This document shows, one piece after another, positions 33,082 through 41,381 of a DNA stretch of 64,000 bases. Below the pieces are notes generated by a model, which saw nothing but the letters and a program-made list of their open reading frames with translations, was not told where the DNA came from and ran no database searches. The DNA comes from Rufibacter sp. XAAS-G3-1 (GTDB taxonomy: Bacteria; Bacteroidota; Bacteroidia; Cytophagales; Hymenobacteraceae): positions 1-64,000 of the forward strand of contig NZ_JABFAM010000010.1 of NCBI RefSeq assembly GCF_013623775.1, read 5' to 3'. Positions within the stretch are counted from its first letter, which is position 1. The number at the start of each line of letters is the position of its first letter. A program made the translations under genes and the position numbers.

Positions 33082-33111
33082 AAAGGGTGGTATAAAGCCA
33101 TCCTTTTTTTT
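33082..33111 (+). terminator. Terminator of the Nif3/zinc-ribbon operon
   Basis: AAGGGTGG / CCATCCTT stem (one G-T pair), 6-base loop and a T8 tract. Confidence 0.85.
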
Positions 33112-33149
33112 ATGCGCCGCCTTTTCTTAAGGGAGAAAGTCCCGTCCTA

Positions 33150-33292
33150 GGTCAATGCGTTTTGGGGCTGTTTTAAGGAAAACAGACCTAAAACGCATTG
33201 ACCTGTGAGGTCTTGAAGACCTCACAGGTTTAAAGTAAACGGGCGCGAGTCTCCAGACTCGCCGGAAACCACCAGCCGGAGGGGCATCAGAA
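33150..33292. repeat. Composite repeat block A-B-C, copy 2
   Basis: Family-A palindrome with arms GGTCAATGCGTTTT / AAAACGCATTGACC (33150-33203), family-B hairpin ACCTGTGAGGTCTT / AAGACCTCACAGGT (about 33201-33231) overlapping its end, then family-C GGCGCGAGTCTCCAGACTCG and CCGGAAACCACCAGC (33241-33280). Confidence 0.75.
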
Positions 33293-33387
33293 CCTCGATA
33301 ACCGTTTCAGGGCCATTTTTCTGGAAACAGCCTTAAAACAGGTGCGTGGTCTCCGCGAAAGCCAAGCACCGCCCCAGATATACTCCT

Positions 33388-33395
33388 TATCTTTG
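33388..33395 (+). promoter_or_regulatory. -7 box of pabB
   Basis: TATCTTTG, a full match to TAnnTTTG, 25 bases before the pabB ATG. No convincing -33 element. Confidence 0.6.
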
Positions 33396-33420
33396 CCAGA
33401 TCAATCACCATTTTTTTTTC

Positions 33421-34713
33421 ATGCATCAGTTGACGCTGCCTTTTTCTGAGTTGCCGGTTTCCATCCTCCTCTGGAAACAGAAAGCCTTAGCCTGGGCAAC
33501 CCAACAGAACGAGGTGGTGGCCTATTATGAACCAAACGGCATCAGGTACCGGCACGGCGCCTTTGAAAACCTGCTGGGCATGCGCAGACACAGAAGCGCA
33601 GCTGACGTTTCTTCCTGGGAGATGCTGCAGAATGCCCTGGAACAGAACAGTACTATTCCGCTACTAGGCTACCTTACCTATGACCTGAAGAATGGTTTGG
33701 AACAGCTGCAGAGCCAGCATCCAGATCAACTTGGGTTTCCGGAACTTTACTTCTTCCAACCGGAAACCTGGCTTGTTTGGGCAGAGGATTCTGTGACCAT
33801 CTTTTCCGGCGTGGAAGACCCAGCCGCCATTGCCCTGGCTATTCAGGGCACCTCGTATTCAGGCTCTTTTTCCAAAAACAGGATTGAAACGCAGCCCCGG
33901 GTCGCCAAAGAGGAATACCTGCGGGCAGTGGAACAACTAAGGCAGCACATTCTGGAGGGCGACGTGTACGAAGTGAACTATTGCCAGGAATTTTACGCCC
34001 ACGAAGTCTCCGTAGACCCGCTCCCGCTTTTCTGGAAACTGCACGCGGCCTCCCCTACTCCGTTTGCAGGCTTCCTTAAATTAACAGACCGTTACTTGTT
34101 GTGTGCCAGCCCAGAAAGGTTCCTGAAGAAGCAAGACAGCCTCCTCATCAGCCAACCCATCAAAGGCACTATCCGGCGCGGAGCCACTTTGGAAGAAGAC
34201 CAACGGCAACGGACGCTTTTGGCCACCAGCGAAAAAGAACAGGCCGAAAACATGATGATCGTAGACCTGGTGCGCAATGACCTGAACCGGGTAGCCGTGA
34301 CGGGTTCGGTACAGGTAGACGAGCTGTTTGGCTTGTACGGTTTTCAGTACGTCTGGCAGATGATCTCCACCGTAACCTGTCAAGTGCCGGACAGTGTAAC
34401 CGCCGTGGAGATACTCAAAGCCACCTTCCCCATGGGCAGCATGACCGGCGCGCCAAAGATCAGGGCACTGGAACTGATTGAACAGTATGAGAAAACCAGA
34501 CGCGGCCTCTACTCCGGTGCCTTCGGGTATTGCCTGCCCAACGGTGACTTTGACTTTAACGTGGTCATCCGTAGTTTACAATACAACGCCCAGACCGGCT
34601 ACCTCTCCTTTGAAGTGGGCAGTGCCATCACCTATGACTCTGACCCAGAGCAGGAATACCAGGAATGCCTCCTGAAAGCGGCGGCCATCAAGCGAGTGCT
34701 GGAAAATCTCTAA
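33421..34713 (+). CDS. pabB: Aminodeoxychorismate synthase component I
   Basis: A 430-aa chorismate-binding enzyme. With a glutamine amidotransferase it aminates chorismate to 4-amino-4-deoxychorismate for folate. Visible blocks: PIKGTIRRG (about 240), EKEQAENMMIVDLVRNDL (about 265-282) and FPMGSMTGAPKIRALELIE (about 335-353), all in the catalytic domain. It is shorter than TrpE and lacks a recognisable tryptophan-binding LLES motif, so PabB is preferred over anthranilate synthase. The start at 33421 is the only ATG downstream of the TATCTTTG box that opens the N-terminal domain. No pabA or pabC is adjacent. Confidence 0.87.
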   Translation: MHQLTLPFSELPVSILLWKQKALAWATQQNEVVAYYEPNGIRYRHGAFENLLGMRRHRSAADVSSWEMLQNALEQNSTIPLLGYLTYDLKNGLEQLQSQHPDQLGFPELYFFQPETWLVWAEDSVTIFSGVEDPAAIALAIQGTSYSGSFSKNRIETQPRVAKEEYLRAVEQLRQHILEGDVYEVNYCQEFYAHEVSVDPLPLFWKLHAASPTPFAGFLKLTDRYLLCASPERFLKKQDSLLISQPIKGTIRRGATLEEDQRQRTLLATSEKEQAENMMIVDLVRNDLNRVAVTGSVQVDELFGLYGFQYVWQMISTVTCQVPDSVTAVEILKATFPMGSMTGAPKIRALELIEQYEKTRRGLYSGAFGYCLPNGDFDFNVVIRSLQYNAQTGYLSFEVGSAITYDSDPEQEYQECLLKAAAIKRVLENL

Positions 34714-34890
34714 ACCCTGCTTTCAGCTTTATCGCCGCGGACAATACAAGTTAGCTTATCTTTCATAACACATCTTGCCCTATTTCCTTTCTCAAATTTG
34801 CGACAATCGTTTTTGGCCTGTTTTTACGAAATGAGGTTATTTTGACCTAAAAAAGTGTCTGCCATTCTGTCACAAGCGCGTGAATATGCT
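34714..34890. other. pabB-miaB intergenic region
   Basis: A short gap with a weak family-A-like sequence (34809-34855). I see no gene. Confidence 0.5.
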
Positions 34891-34898
34891 TATCTTTG
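34891..34898 (+). promoter_or_regulatory. -7 box of miaB
   Basis: TATCTTTG 19 bases before ATG 34917. It overlaps the longest-frame start at 34896, which argues for the downstream ATG. Confidence 0.65.
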
Positions 34899-34916
34899 TC
34901 TTTTTACTTGCAAGCT

Positions 34917-36350
34917 ATGCACGCACCTATTCTGGACTTAGACTTTATTGATAACCGTACGCCGGAACAAGCCGCCGCGTGCGACACCAAAGTAACCGTA
35001 GATTCCAATACCGGCCGTCAGCGGAAACTCTACATTGAAAGCTACGGCTGCCAGATGAATTTCTCTGACAGCGAGATTGTGTCATCCATCATGTTTGAGG
35101 CCGGTTTTGATACCACGTCAGAGGTAACCAACGCTGACTTGGTGTTGCTGAATACCTGCTCCATCAGAGAAAAGGCCGAGCAGACCGTACGCCACCGCTT
35201 AACCCAGTTGCAGCACCTGAAAAAGAAGAAGCCTGGCTTGGTAGTGGGCGTGTTGGGCTGCATGGCAGAGAGATTGAAGAAAAACCTGCTGGAAGAAGAG
35301 AAAATGGTAGACCTGGTGGTAGGCCCAGACGCGTACCGCGATTTGCCTTCGCTCATCAACGAGGTAGACGGTGGCCACAAAGCGGTGAACGTGCTGCTTT
35401 CCCGCGAGGAAACCTATGCCGATATCAACCCAATCCGCTTAAACAGCAACGGGGTGAGCGCGTTTGTGTCCATCATGCGGGGCTGCGACAACATGTGCTC
35501 GTTCTGCGTGGTGCCGTTCACCCGGGGCCGCGAACGCTCCCGTGATGCGCACTCCATTGTGCGGGAAGCGCAGGAGCTGGTGCACCAGGGCTACAAAGAA
35601 GTGACCTTGTTGGGGCAGAACGTAGACTCCTACAAATGGGCTTCGGAAGACGGCACCCAACGCGTCAACTTCGCGCAACTGCTGGAAAGCGTGGCCTTGA
35701 TCAGCCCAGACCTGCGGGTGAGGTTCTCCACCTCGCACCCCAAAGACATTACAGATGAAGTCTTGTACACCATGAAAAAGTACGGCAACATCTGCAAATA
35801 CATCCATTTACCGGCCCAGAGCGGAAACTCCCGCGTGCTGGAACTCATGAACCGCACCTATGACCGCACCTGGTACATGGAGCGCGTAGATGCCATCCGC
35901 CGTATTCTGGGCGAAGACTGCGGTATCTCCACCGACATGATTGCCGGTTTCTGCTCTGAAACGGAAGAAGAACACCAAGACACCTTGTCGCTCATTGATT
36001 ACGTGCAGTATGACTACGCGTACATGTTCTTCTACTCTGAGCGCCCCGGCACCTTGGCGGCCCGCAAATTGGAAGACGATGTTCCGCTGGAAACCAAGAA
36101 GCGTCGGTTACAGGAGATTATTGACAAACAGCGCCACTACTCGCACCTGCGCAACCAACTAGCCGTGGGCCAAGTGCACCGAGTGTTGGTAGAAAACTTC
36201 TCCAAGCGCTCAGACGAAATGCTGAGTGGCCGAAACGACCAGAACAAAGTGGTCATCTTCCCCAAGATGCATTTCAAGAAAGGCGACTACGTAGACGTGC
36301 TCATCACCGACTGCTCGGTAGGCACCTTGTTTGGGGAACCTGTTTTATAA
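34917..36350 (+). CDS. miaB: tRNA-2-methylthio-N6-dimethylallyladenosine synthase
   Basis: A 477-aa radical-SAM enzyme that adds the 2-methylthio group to i6A37 of tRNA. N-terminal cluster cysteines are C45 ([11 protein letters not shown]), C81 ([10 protein letters not shown]) and C115 (GCMAERL). The radical-SAM triad is C190/C194/C197 ([10 protein letters not shown]), followed by [10 protein letters not shown], and a TRAM domain occupies about the last 65 residues. The start at 34917 is set by the promoter box just upstream. With miaE at 27.3 kb, the full ms2io6A pathway after MiaA is represented here. A GATTTG-type tract follows the stop. Confidence 0.95.
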   Translation: MHAPILDLDFIDNRTPEQAAACDTKVTVDSNTGRQRKLYIESYGCQMNFSDSEIVSSIMFEAGFDTTSEVTNADLVLLNTCSIREKAEQTVRHRLTQLQHLKKKKPGLVVGVLGCMAERLKKNLLEEEKMVDLVVGPDAYRDLPSLINEVDGGHKAVNVLLSREETYADINPIRLNSNGVSAFVSIMRGCDNMCSFCVVPFTRGRERSRDAHSIVREAQELVHQGYKEVTLLGQNVDSYKWASEDGTQRVNFAQLLESVALISPDLRVRFSTSHPKDITDEVLYTMKKYGNICKYIHLPAQSGNSRVLELMNRTYDRTWYMERVDAIRRILGEDCGISTDMIAGFCSETEEEHQDTLSLIDYVQYDYAYMFFYSERPGTLAARKLEDDVPLETKKRRLQEIIDKQRHYSHLRNQLAVGQVHRVLVENFSKRSDEMLSGRNDQNKVVIFPKMHFKKGDYVDVLITDCSVGTLFGEPVL

Positions 36351-36447
36351 TTTGAAAATTTGGAGATGAGGAGATTTGAAGATGAATTTCCTCTGAGCTA
36401 AAGTTCTGCATTTCCAAATCTTCCCATTTTCAAATCTTCAAATTTAA
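36350..36447. repeat. GATTTG low-complexity inverted tract between miaB and the sigma54 activator
   Basis: TTTGAAAATTTGGAGATGAGG-type sequence after the miaB stop and its inverse CCAAATCTTCCCATTTTC-AAATCTTCAAATTT before the next start form an imperfect inverted repeat. It may act as a weak terminator. Confidence 0.65.
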
Positions 36448-36450
36448 TAC

Positions 36451-37725
36451 ATGCGTGATATTGAAATACAGTCGGTGAAGCAGCGGTTTGGCATCATCGG
36501 GAACTCGCCTTTGCTGAACTATGCCATTCAGGTGGCGGTGCAGGTGGCCCCTACTGACATGACCGTTCTTATTTCCGGCGAAAGCGGCAGCGGGAAAGAA
36601 TCGTTTTCCAAGATCATCCATCACCTTAGTCCCCGCAAGCACGGCCAGTTCATTGCCATCAACTGCGGCGCCATTCCCGAAGGCACCATTGACTCAGAAT
36701 TGTTCGGGCACGAGAAGGGCTCCTTCACCGGCGCCGCCGAAGCCCGGAAAGGTTATTTTGAGGTGACCAACGGCGGCACCATCTTTTTAGATGAAATTGG
36801 CGAGATGCCTTTGGGCACCCAGGCCCGATTGCTGCGCGTGCTGGAAAACGGCGAATTCATTAAAGTGGGTTCTTCCAAAGTACAGAAGACCGATGTGCGC
36901 GTGGTGGCGGCTACCAACGTGAACTTGATGCAAGCGGTAGAGCGCGGCCAGTTTAGGGAAGACCTGTATTACCGTCTAAACACTGTGCCAATCAATGTAC
37001 CGCCTTTGCGCGAGCGCGGCGAAGACACGCACCTGCTGTTCCGGAAATTCGCCAGCGATTTTGCGGAAAGATACCACGTAAAGCCCATCACCCTGTCCTC
37101 AGAGGCCGTGCAGGAACTACTGCGTTATCGTTTCCCGGGCAACATCCGGCAGTTGAAGAACATTGTGGAGCAGATCTCGGTGCTGGAGTACGAGCGCGAA
37201 ATCAACGGGGCCACCTTGCGTAGGTACCTTCCGCAGGAACAACAGAACCAACTGCCCGCCCTCTTCCATTCCAATGTCGCCGCCGATGGAGCCAGCGGAA
37301 TCTCAGAGCGTGATCTGCTGTACAAGGTCTTGTTTGACATGCGCAAAGACATGAACGACCTGAAACAGGTGGTTTTTGACCTGCTTTCGCACCACCAGGA
37401 AGACGCGGAACTTCTGAAGAACAATCGGCATTTATTTGAAGAGGTACGTCCGTTTGAACAACAGCCAACTTACCGGACTCCGGAGCGCCGCGATGGCTAC
37501 ATGCTGTCGGTGGATGAGCCAGACGAAGAATACGAGGACAAAGTGGAAGACATTTCCCATGAAACCGAAGAAGAAAGCCTTTCTCTGGAGCACAAGGAAA
37601 AGGAAATGATCCTGAAAGCGTTAAAGAAACACGGGAACAAACGCAAATACGCCGCCAAAGACCTGGGCATCTCAGAACGCACCCTCTACCGCAAATTAAA
37701 ACAATACGACCTTGAAGACCTCTAA
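36451..37725 (+). CDS. Sigma54-dependent transcriptional activator without a receiver domain
   Basis: A 424-aa bacterial enhancer-binding protein. The AAA+ domain begins almost at the N-terminus: Walker A GESGSGKE (43-50), sigma54-contact loop GSFTGA (90-95, Ser in place of the usual Ala), Walker B IFLDEIGEM (111-119), and arginine-finger region FREDLYYRLN. An acidic linker (about 335-385, EEYEDKVEDISHETEEE) leads to a C-terminal Fis-type helix-turn-helix (about 389-424). There is no response-regulator or sensor domain, so its activity is set by another protein or by its amount. It overlaps lptE by 14 bases. A possible target is the sigma54-like site before groES. Confidence 0.92.
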   Translation: MRDIEIQSVKQRFGIIGNSPLLNYAIQVAVQVAPTDMTVLISGESGSGKESFSKIIHHLSPRKHGQFIAINCGAIPEGTIDSELFGHEKGSFTGAAEARKGYFEVTNGGTIFLDEIGEMPLGTQARLLRVLENGEFIKVGSSKVQKTDVRVVAATNVNLMQAVERGQFREDLYYRLNTVPINVPPLRERGEDTHLLFRKFASDFAERYHVKPITLSSEAVQELLRYRFPGNIRQLKNIVEQISVLEYEREINGATLRRYLPQEQQNQLPALFHSNVAADGASGISERDLLYKVLFDMRKDMNDLKQVVFDLLSHHQEDAELLKNNRHLFEEVRPFEQQPTYRTPERRDGYMLSVDEPDEEYEDKVEDISHETEEESLSLEHKEKEMILKALKKHGNKRKYAAKDLGISERTLYRKLKQYDLEDL

Positions 37726-38248
37726 ACCTTTTACGTACCTGCTTCTGCTCTGTCTTCCCTTCTTACTGGGCGGCTGTTACTCCTTCACCGGAACCAATAT
37801 CTCGCCAGACGTACAGACCATTTCCATCACCAACTTCAGCAACGCTGCCGGACAGGGCCCGTCTAATTTACAGCAGTTTGTCACCGAGGACTTCAAAGAC
37901 TACTTTCAACGGAACACCAACTTACGTATTCTTCCGCAGGCCGGTGATCTACAGATTGAAGGGCAGATTATGAGCTATACCTTTAGTCCGGCCGCTATCC
38001 AGCGTACCGATGCGCCAGCCGGTGGAAATATTGGTTTAGACCAGGCAGGGGCCAACCGTTTGACCATCGTTATCCAGATCAGCTACACAGACACCAAGAA
38101 CCCCACCAATAACTTTGACCAGAGTTTCTCTGGCTTCGCCGACTTTCCCCCTTCCCTGGATATCAACCAGATAAGCCAGGCGCAGATCAGGCAAATCACA
38201 GAACGCATTATTTACAGCGTTTTTACCAAAACGGTAGCAAATTGGTAA
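37712..38248 (+). CDS. LptE-like LPS assembly lipoprotein
   Basis: A 178-aa lipoprotein: signal with lipobox LLGGC (Cys22), then a LptE-type domain with YSFTGTNISPDVQTISITNF and FVTEDFKDYF. LptE plugs the LptD barrel in the outer membrane and helps insert LPS. The start is TTG 37712, inside the end of the sigma54-activator gene (14-base overlap), so the two are translationally coupled. This pairing is conserved in Bacteroidota. A terminator hairpin follows. Confidence 0.87.
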   Translation: MKTSKPFTYLLLLCLPFLLGGCYSFTGTNISPDVQTISITNFSNAAGQGPSNLQQFVTEDFKDYFQRNTNLRILPQAGDLQIEGQIMSYTFSPAAIQRTDAPAGGNIGLDQAGANRLTIVIQISYTDTKNPTNNFDQSFSGFADFPPSLDINQISQAQIRQITERIIYSVFTKTVANW

Positions 38249-38249
38249 G

Positions 38250-38257
38250 TATCTTTG
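38250..38257 (+). promoter_or_regulatory. -7 box upstream of the TPR-like gene
   Basis: TATCTTTG immediately after the lptE stop. Any transcript from it would start just ahead of the hairpin at 38265-38301. Confidence 0.5.
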
Positions 38258-38264
38258 CAGCACC

Positions 38265-38301
38265 AGAAAGGCACTGAAAATATAAATTTCAGTGCCTTTC
38301 T
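38265..38301 (+). terminator. lptE terminator or leader hairpin
   Basis: Perfect 15-bp stem AGAAAGGCACTGAAA / TTTCAGTGCCTTTCT with an A/T loop. The following sequence is CT-rich with only a modest T tract. Confidence 0.75.
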
Positions 38302-38364
38302 CCTCTAATTCCCTTTTAATCAGTAATTTGTATTTGCCATTCGCGCAAAGCAAACCAGAGCTTC

Positions 38365-39909
38365 ATGAACAAAGCGGCATTTTTAAACATTGTACGGCAG
38401 GTAGCCCCCATCCAAGACCAGGAAGTTGACGACCTGGAGCGGTTGGTGGTGTCTTTCCCGTACTGCCAGACCGCCCATGTTCTCCTGGCCAAAGCCGCCC
38501 ATGACCGGGGCAGTATGCTCTCCACCCAAAAACTGAGAAGGGCCGCTGCCCACGTTTCTAACCGGCAATTGTTAAAGCAGCTGGTTTACGCCACGCCGGT
38601 CTTAGAAGAAGTAACCGCCCCCGTTGAACCCGAAGCACTTGAACCTGTTTCTTCCGCTACTCCTGTTTCAGAGCCCTTTTTTGAAAAAGAGCCCCAAAAC
38701 GAGGTAGCACCAGAAGAAGAACCGGTTGCAGAGGCGGTAGAAGCAACGTATGAAGCAGAGACAACCGAGGAAAATCCTGAACTTCTTGCACAGGAGCCTT
38801 TGGCAGCGCCTGCATCACAATCAATAGAGGAAGAAACAGAGATTGCCGCTGTTTCTGTAGACCAGGAACTGGTTGCAAAGGAAGTTCAAACGGCTCCTCT
38901 TGCCCTTGAAACCACGCTCCCCGAGGTGGCTGCCGCAACCCAGGAAGAGCAGGTAGTTTCTATTGACGTCCCCCCCACACCAGAGGTGCTTTCTGTTGAG
39001 TTAGCCGAAGAGGTTGGGGAAACCACAACGGTGGAGGCATGGGAGACAATAGAAGATTCAGGAGAAATTGCGGCAGACCCTACGCTGGCCGAAGAAGACG
39101 ACAATTTGGATGAATTGCTGGAGTTGATCCAAATCAGTAGTCTTTCATCTTACAGTGCCCCTGGCCCCAGCGTTACCCTGACGCATGAGGAAACCATCTC
39201 TGAGCTTACCCCTGCCGGGGAGCCAACGGAGATTGAAGAACCAGCTATTGGTTTTGAGAAAGTTGCCGAACGGTTATCTTCCCCAAGCACACCTGAGCAG
39301 GAAACCGAAGACGTGGGGTTAAGCGCTTACTTGGAAATCGCGAAGCTTGATTCTTTGTATGATACCTCGGGCTACGAATTTCCCACCTTAAAACTCCCAG
39401 AAGTTGCAACAACTTCCTCGGCAACGGACGAAAACCAGGATCCGTACCTTTTCATCTTCACCCAGAACAACCTGGCCTACTGGATGGGCTCCAGCCGTTT
39501 AGGCGAAAGCATTCAACTGAAAGATGAACTGACCTCGGCCACGCCTTTCTATTTCCAGCCAGAGCTAATCCTGGAGCACGTGAAAGAAAAGAACGCGCCC
39601 GTTTCTACCCCTGAGCTGAGCCCGGCCGCCAAACTGGACAAGCAACTGGACATCATCAACCAGTTTCTGAAAACCACGCCCAAGCGCAAGACCCTGGCCA
39701 ACGCGCAACTCAACCATGAACCCATTGAGGATCTATCGGCGAAGAGCACGAAGATCAAGAAAACCCTTGTGTCTGAAAACCTTGCCCTCATTCTGGTGAA
39801 GCAAGGAAAGGCCAAAAAGGCCATCAAAATTTATGAACAACTAATAGTGAAGTTTCCCGAAAAAAAGAGTTACTTTGCGACACAAATTGAAAATCTAAGA
39901 AACGAATAG
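38365..39909 (+). CDS. Acidic protein with N-terminal conserved region and C-terminal TPR-like end, unknown function
   Basis: A 514-aa protein without signal peptide or membrane segments. Residues 1-75 (MNKAAFLNIVRQVAPIQDQE..., FPYCQTAHVLLAKAAHDRGSMLS) look conserved and helical. Residues about 80-345 are Glu/Pro/Ala/Val-rich low complexity, probably disordered. The end (about 470-510, LVKQGKAKKAIKIYEQLIVKFPEKKSYFATQI) is a single TPR-like helix pair. It lies between lptE and secG, 7 bases ahead of secG, so it may be co-transcribed with secretion genes. A scaffold or assembly role is only a guess. Confidence 0.75.
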   Translation: MNKAAFLNIVRQVAPIQDQEVDDLERLVVSFPYCQTAHVLLAKAAHDRGSMLSTQKLRRAAAHVSNRQLLKQLVYATPVLEEVTAPVEPEALEPVSSATPVSEPFFEKEPQNEVAPEEEPVAEAVEATYEAETTEENPELLAQEPLAAPASQSIEEETEIAAVSVDQELVAKEVQTAPLALETTLPEVAAATQEEQVVSIDVPPTPEVLSVELAEEVGETTTVEAWETIEDSGEIAADPTLAEEDDNLDELLELIQISSLSSYSAPGPSVTLTHEETISELTPAGEPTEIEEPAIGFEKVAERLSSPSTPEQETEDVGLSAYLEIAKLDSLYDTSGYEFPTLKLPEVATTSSATDENQDPYLFIFTQNNLAYWMGSSRLGESIQLKDELTSATPFYFQPELILEHVKEKNAPVSTPELSPAAKLDKQLDIINQFLKTTPKRKTLANAQLNHEPIEDLSAKSTKIKKTLVSENLALILVKQGKAKKAIKIYEQLIVKFPEKKSYFATQIENLRNE

Positions 39910-39916
39910 TCCAATT

Positions 39917-40306
39917 ATGTACATTGCTCTGATCAGCGTTATTTTATTCCTGTGCGTACTACTTGTATTAGTGGTCTTATCCCAGAACTCAAAAGGAGGC
40001 GGATTATCCAGCCAATTTGGCGGCGGCGGCACCAGCCAGTTAATGGGCGTGAAACGCACCGGCGACCTTCTTGAGAAGTTAACCTGGGGTTTCGCAATTG
40101 GCATCATTGTACTGACCTTGGCTTCCCATACTATTGTAAATGATGGCGCTGGCGCAGATAACCGCACCATCAACGAGCAACGCGCCGGTCAGGCGGCCCC
40201 GGCCCCGGCCGCCCCGGCTCTTCCGCAACAAAACGCTGCCCCTGGCGCTGCCACTCCGGCACCAGCCACGGCTCCGGCTCCAGCAGCTGATACGGCGAAC
40301 CAATAA
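39917..40306 (+). CDS. secG: Preprotein translocase subunit SecG
   Basis: A 129-aa inner-membrane subunit of SecYEG. TM1 is about residues 3-23 (IALISVILFLCVLLVLVVL), then the typical cytoplasmic loop QNSKGGGLSSQFGGGGTSQLMG (25-46), TM2 about 57-77, and an Ala/Pro-rich tail (85-129) that varies between species. It begins 7 bases after the TPR-like gene and is followed by a strong terminator; groES lies further downstream with its own promoter. Confidence 0.93.
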   Translation: MYIALISVILFLCVLLVLVVLSQNSKGGGLSSQFGGGGTSQLMGVKRTGDLLEKLTWGFAIGIIVLTLASHTIVNDGAGADNRTINEQRAGQAAPAPAAPALPQQNAAPGAATPAPATAPAPAADTANQ

Positions 40307-40335
40307 CAAAAGCCGATACCGATAACCCTTTATTG

Positions 40336-40370
40336 GAGTCCGTCCCTAACTGGGATGGACTCTTTTTTTT
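40336..40370 (+). terminator. secG terminator
   Basis: GAGTCCGTCCC / GGGATGGACTC stem (one G-T pair), 5-base loop, T8 tract. Confidence 0.92.
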
Positions 40371-40433
40371 GCCCCGTTTTCAGCTCCTTTTCCCTAAAAC
40401 ACCCCTAAAACAGCCTCCAGTTTGCCATACCCC

Positions 40434-40480
<47 letters not shown>

Positions 40481-40841
40481 GCGCCTTAGAAGGAAATGCT
40501 GCCTTGTCTCTACAAATACTTTCCCCCGTTCCAGTCTTCCCCGAGCGCGCCTCGCTTTTGGCCATAGACAAACACCAACTAAGAGCAATAGACAGTTCAG
40601 GCCGAAAGGGCAGTGCGAGAGGGGAAAACGGGCCCCCGCGGCCGTGAGCGCTTACCGCCAAAGATGAAACAACAAAGTATTTGCACCCACGCAAGAAGCA
40701 GACAAGCCAAGGGAACAGCAAAGGGCATGCACCTGCTAATACCCACGCAAAAAGCAGAAAAGCCAGGGGAACACCGTAAGGCGTGCACAAACTAATCTCC
40801 CCACAGAAGCCAGATCCAAGCAGATGCAAAACGCAGAAACT
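40481..40841 (+). repeat. Structured repeat, family R, copy 2
   Basis: It shares a left flank GCGCCTTAGAAGGAAATG with copy 3, the conserved core blocks GAGCGCGCCTCGC and GGCCGAAAGGGCAGTGCGAG, and GCGGCCGTGAGCGCTTACCG. Two tandem modules begin ACCCACGCAA at 40685 and 40741 (56-nt period), each with AGCCA(A/G)GGGAACA and a GCATGCAC/GCGTGCAC end. The outer stem is shorter and less perfect than in copy 1. A minus-strand open frame of 162 codons covers it; I do not think it is coding. Confidence 0.78.
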
Positions 40842-40926
40842 AACCACTACTGAAATCAAATCTGACAAAATTTAAGTCTGGTCATCACTTCGTGTCAGTA
40901 CAGAAGAAAGGCTGACAGGGGCAAAA

Positions 40927-40979
40927 CTGCCAGAAAACGGCAAGTTTGGCAGAAACCAAGACTTGGCACAAGAATCGCT
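40927..40979 (+). promoter_or_regulatory. Candidate sigma54 promoter and upstream inverted repeat before groES
   Basis: TTGGCAC (40963-40969) and TCGCT (40975-40979) give GG-N10-GC, the -24/-12 spacing of sigma54 promoters, with one change from TTGC at -12. Just upstream are CTGCCA...TGGCAG and TGCC-N7-GGCA inverted repeats (about 40927-40952) that could be activator sites. The groES ATG is 74 bases downstream. No CIRCE element is visible. Confidence 0.5.
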
Positions 40980-41052
40980 AATAGGCTAACCGTCTTAGGC
41001 GGGTTTGCCGCCAGACAATAAATGTTAACTTAATCTAATCTTATAACAACCT

Positions 41053-41340
41053 ATGGCCTTAAACATCAAACCAATTGCTGGAACTGCGAACAGAGTAATT
41101 GTAGAGCCAGCTCCGGCGGTAGAAAAAACCGCTTCTGGATTGTACATTCCAGACACTGCCAAAGAGAAACCACAGAAAGGTACAATAGTAGCAGTATCAG
41201 AAGAAGACGGCGAAGGCAAAAAACCAACTGTGAAAACTGGTGACGAGGTTTTATATGGTAAATACGCCGGTACCGAGATCTCTTTAGACGGTTCAGATTA
41301 CCTGATCATGAAAGAGTCTGACATCCTGGCGGTTCTTTAA
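41053..41340 (+). CDS. groES: Co-chaperonin GroES
   Basis: A 95-aa Hsp10 that caps GroEL. The mobile loop [20 protein letters not shown] (about 23-42), [13 protein letters not shown] and [14 protein letters not shown] at the C-terminus are typical. It forms an operon with groEL 41 bases downstream. A sigma54-like site upstream may drive it. Confidence 0.97.
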   Translation: MALNIKPIAGTANRVIVEPAPAVEKTASGLYIPDTAKEKPQKGTIVAVSEEDGEGKKPTVKTGDEVLYGKYAGTEISLDGSDYLIMKESDILAVL

Positions 41341-41381
41341 TTTTAAATTTAATCATCAACCATAATCTACTTTAAGAAACT

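Noticed and set aside
40681-40800. Two ~56-nt repeats as a CRISPR array
   Set aside because: The repeated part extends through the whole unit with no unique spacers, there are only two units, and no cas genes are present.
41000-41052. CIRCE/HrcA operator before groES
   Set aside because: No TTAGCACTC-N9-GAGTGCTAA sequence, even degenerate, is present upstream of groES.
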